From positions 1-14,413 of the forward strand of contig CALGBT010000696.1 of NCBI GenBank assembly GCA_937884235.1: DNA of 14,413 nucleotides, given 5' to 3'. Shown one piece after another: positions 13,174-14,413 of this stretch. The notes under the pieces were generated by a model that was not told the origin of the DNA, searched no databases, and saw only the letters and a program-made list of their open reading frames with translations. The position numbers and the translations under genes are program-made. This DNA is from an uncultured Pseudomonadota bacterium. GTDB lineage: Bacteria; Myxococcota_A; UBA9042; CAIXZC01. The stretch's first letter is position 1; every line of letters starts with the position of its first letter.

Positions 13174-14413
13174 TGCGGCTAACCCTTTGCCTCGCAAGCC
13201 TGCTGCTGGCCTCTGGCTGCGCTGCCGAACCCAGCCCGGAAACGACCCGGCAAGCCATTGTCAACGGGGAGGTCACTGAGGAGTTCCCGTCGGTGGGCAC
13301 CCTTACCAGGAATCTCCCCGGCGGCAACAGTGGGACCTACTGCTCCGGTACCCTTGTGGCGCCACAATGGGTTCTGACTGCCGGTCACTGCCTGGCAGTC
13401 ATCAACGGCCTCGACCTTGAACCCGCGCTGCTCACCTTCTACCTCGGTGATCAGCTAACGTTGCCTGGCAGCGTCCCCACTGACAGCTACCAGGGGCACT
13501 ACTACGCTGATGCCCGCATCCTCCATCCCGACTTCAACCCCTTCTTCCTCTTCCACGACATCGGTTTGCTCCACCTCTCGGAACCGGTGGTAGGCGTTGT
13601 GCCTTACCCGCTTAGAACCGCGTCGCTGGAGGAGAGCTTCATTGGTGCTGCGGTGACCTACGTTGGCTTCGGCAAGCTGGGTATGTCCATGGGAGGGACC
13701 GGAACCAAGCGAGTAACAACCATGTCCACCGGGGAGATTCAGGCCCACTATTACGTCAGCGACTACCAGGGGTCTGGCGTCTGTGAGGGCGATTCCGGCG
13801 GCCCCGGCCTGGTCTCCAGTGACGATGGCTACGAAATGGTTGGAGTTATCTCTGGCCTTGTCGGTGGCACCGCCGATATCTGCCATTCCGATGCGGTTGC
13901 CAGTCGGGTGGACTACTACGCCTCGTGGGTTACAGGTCACCTCGACGGCCCCGGCCCGAATTGCCATGAGATGCCAGATATGTGCCTCTGTCCAGCTGGG
14001 TGTACTGCAAAGGGTGCTTGCGACAACGCCCTATGTGCTCTGGAGAGCTGCTTCTCTCTCGGGGCCTGTCTCACCGACTGTGCTGGGGGGTTGGCTTGTA
14101 CCATGCGATGTCGTCGCCGAGCCGACGCTGGTCTACTGACGACCTGGACTGTGCTGGACAACTGCGACCCGTCTTGTGAAGGCACCCCGGAGTGCCTGGC
14201 CGCGGCCTGTGCGAAGCAGTATGAAGCCTGTGCTCAATCAGCGGCCGGTGACCGCGTCTGCCATGAAATCCTCACCTGCCTGGCTACGTGTCAGGGTCAG
14301 GCCTGCCAGGACGACTGCCTGGGCCAGGGCAATGCCGTGGAGCAAGGTCTGGTCGAGGCCCTGCTCACTTGCGACGGGGACGGTTGCAGCGTCCTCCAAG
14401 AGCTTTGCGATGC
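13173..14413 (+). CDS. lipoprotein-type S1A serine protease with Cys-rich repeat tail (runs off the window)
   Basis: An open frame of at least 413 residues, incomplete at its C-terminus. The signal peptide ends in LASGC (12-16), a probable lipobox. IVNG at 29-32 marks the usual activation site. The trypsin-fold domain carries TAGHC (His72), HDIGLL (Asp129) and CEGDSGGP (Ser208), so the catalytic triad is complete. The residue in the trypsin Asp189 position appears to be Gly (GVCEGDS), so Lys/Arg specificity is not expected. From Cys264 on there are 24 Cys in 150 residues, including two tandem units of about 70 residues (from C293 and C363) with spacing C-x5-C-x3-C-x4/5-C-x3-C-x16/17-C-x3/4-C. 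Tails of this type are, to my knowledge, common on surface proteins of Myxococcota and relatives. Substrate unknown; probably at the cell surface. The TAATG overlap suggests translation after the symporter. Confidence 0.9.
   Translation, partial: MRLTLCLASLLLASGCAAEPSPETTRQAIVNGEVTEEFPSVGTLTRNLPGGNSGTYCSGTLVAPQWVLTAGHCLAVINGLDLEPALLTFYLGDQLTLPGSVPTDSYQGHYYADARILHPDFNPFFLFHDIGLLHLSEPVVGVVPYPLRTASLEESFIGAAVTYVGFGKLGMSMGGTGTKRVTTMSTGEIQAHYYVSDYQGSGVCEGDSGGPGLVSSDDGYEMVGVISGLVGGTADICHSDAVASRVDYYASWVTGHLDGPGPNCHEMPDMCLCPAGCTAKGACDNALCALESCFSLGACLTDCAGGLACTMRCRRRADAGLLTTWTVLDNCDPSCEGTPECLAAACAKQYEACAQSAAGDRVCHEILTCLATCQGQACQDDCLGQGNAVEQGLVEALLTCDGDGCSVLQELCD

Overview
The window is GC-rich, tightly packed bacterial DNA. 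It looks like a member of the Myxococcota or a related former 'Deltaproteobacteria' lineage, possibly Bradymonadales-like. This rests on a Hanks-type Ser/Thr kinase, PilZ proteins, lipoproteins, and above all a secreted trypsin-fold protease with an IVNG start and a long cysteine-rich repeat tail. The taxonomy is inferred from gene content and remembered family resemblance, not from a marker gene. I see no tRNA, rRNA, CRISPR array, insertion sequence or phage gene.

Layout. Bases 1-345 carry no gene. They hold two opposed arrays of a 9-bp unit (ATCGGACnn, then its complement GTCCGATnn), an imperfect dyad, and a likely promoter. Next comes a plus-strand run of five genes (346-7035): two tandem paralogous GT-C-like polytopic membrane proteins, a one-pass extracytoplasmic protein, an NAD kinase homologue, and a membrane-anchored protein with the endonuclease/exonuclease/phosphatase (EEP) fold that has lost most catalytic residues. 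Junctions are GTGA and ATGA overlaps or gaps of 0-8 bp, so this is very probably one operon. A new promoter at about 7053-7082 precedes a two-gene unit: a COG2403 / cyclic 2,3-diphosphoglycerate synthetase-like P-loop protein, overlapped by a Ser/Thr protein kinase.

The kinase runs head-on into, and overlaps by 23 bp, a minus-strand gene for a protein with two PilZ-like regions. Upstream of that, also on the minus strand, is a small lipoprotein. A divergent intergenic region with back-to-back promoters (about 11231-11334) separates it from a plus-strand sodium:solute symporter. The symporter overlaps by one base (TAATG) a lipoprotein-type S1A serine protease that runs off the right edge.

How the genes fit together. 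The first operon looks like an envelope function: lipid-linked sugar or polymer handling by GT-C-like proteins and accessory extracytoplasmic domains. The reason for an NAD kinase there is unclear. The second unit pairs a metabolic ligase/GTPase-like enzyme with a kinase that could regulate it. The PilZ protein suggests cyclic-di-GMP output. The main oddities are the EEP pseudoenzyme, the kinase/COG2403 pair, the opposed 9-bp arrays, the degenerate second PilZ region, and the protease whose activation site sits 13 residues after its lipid-anchor cysteine.
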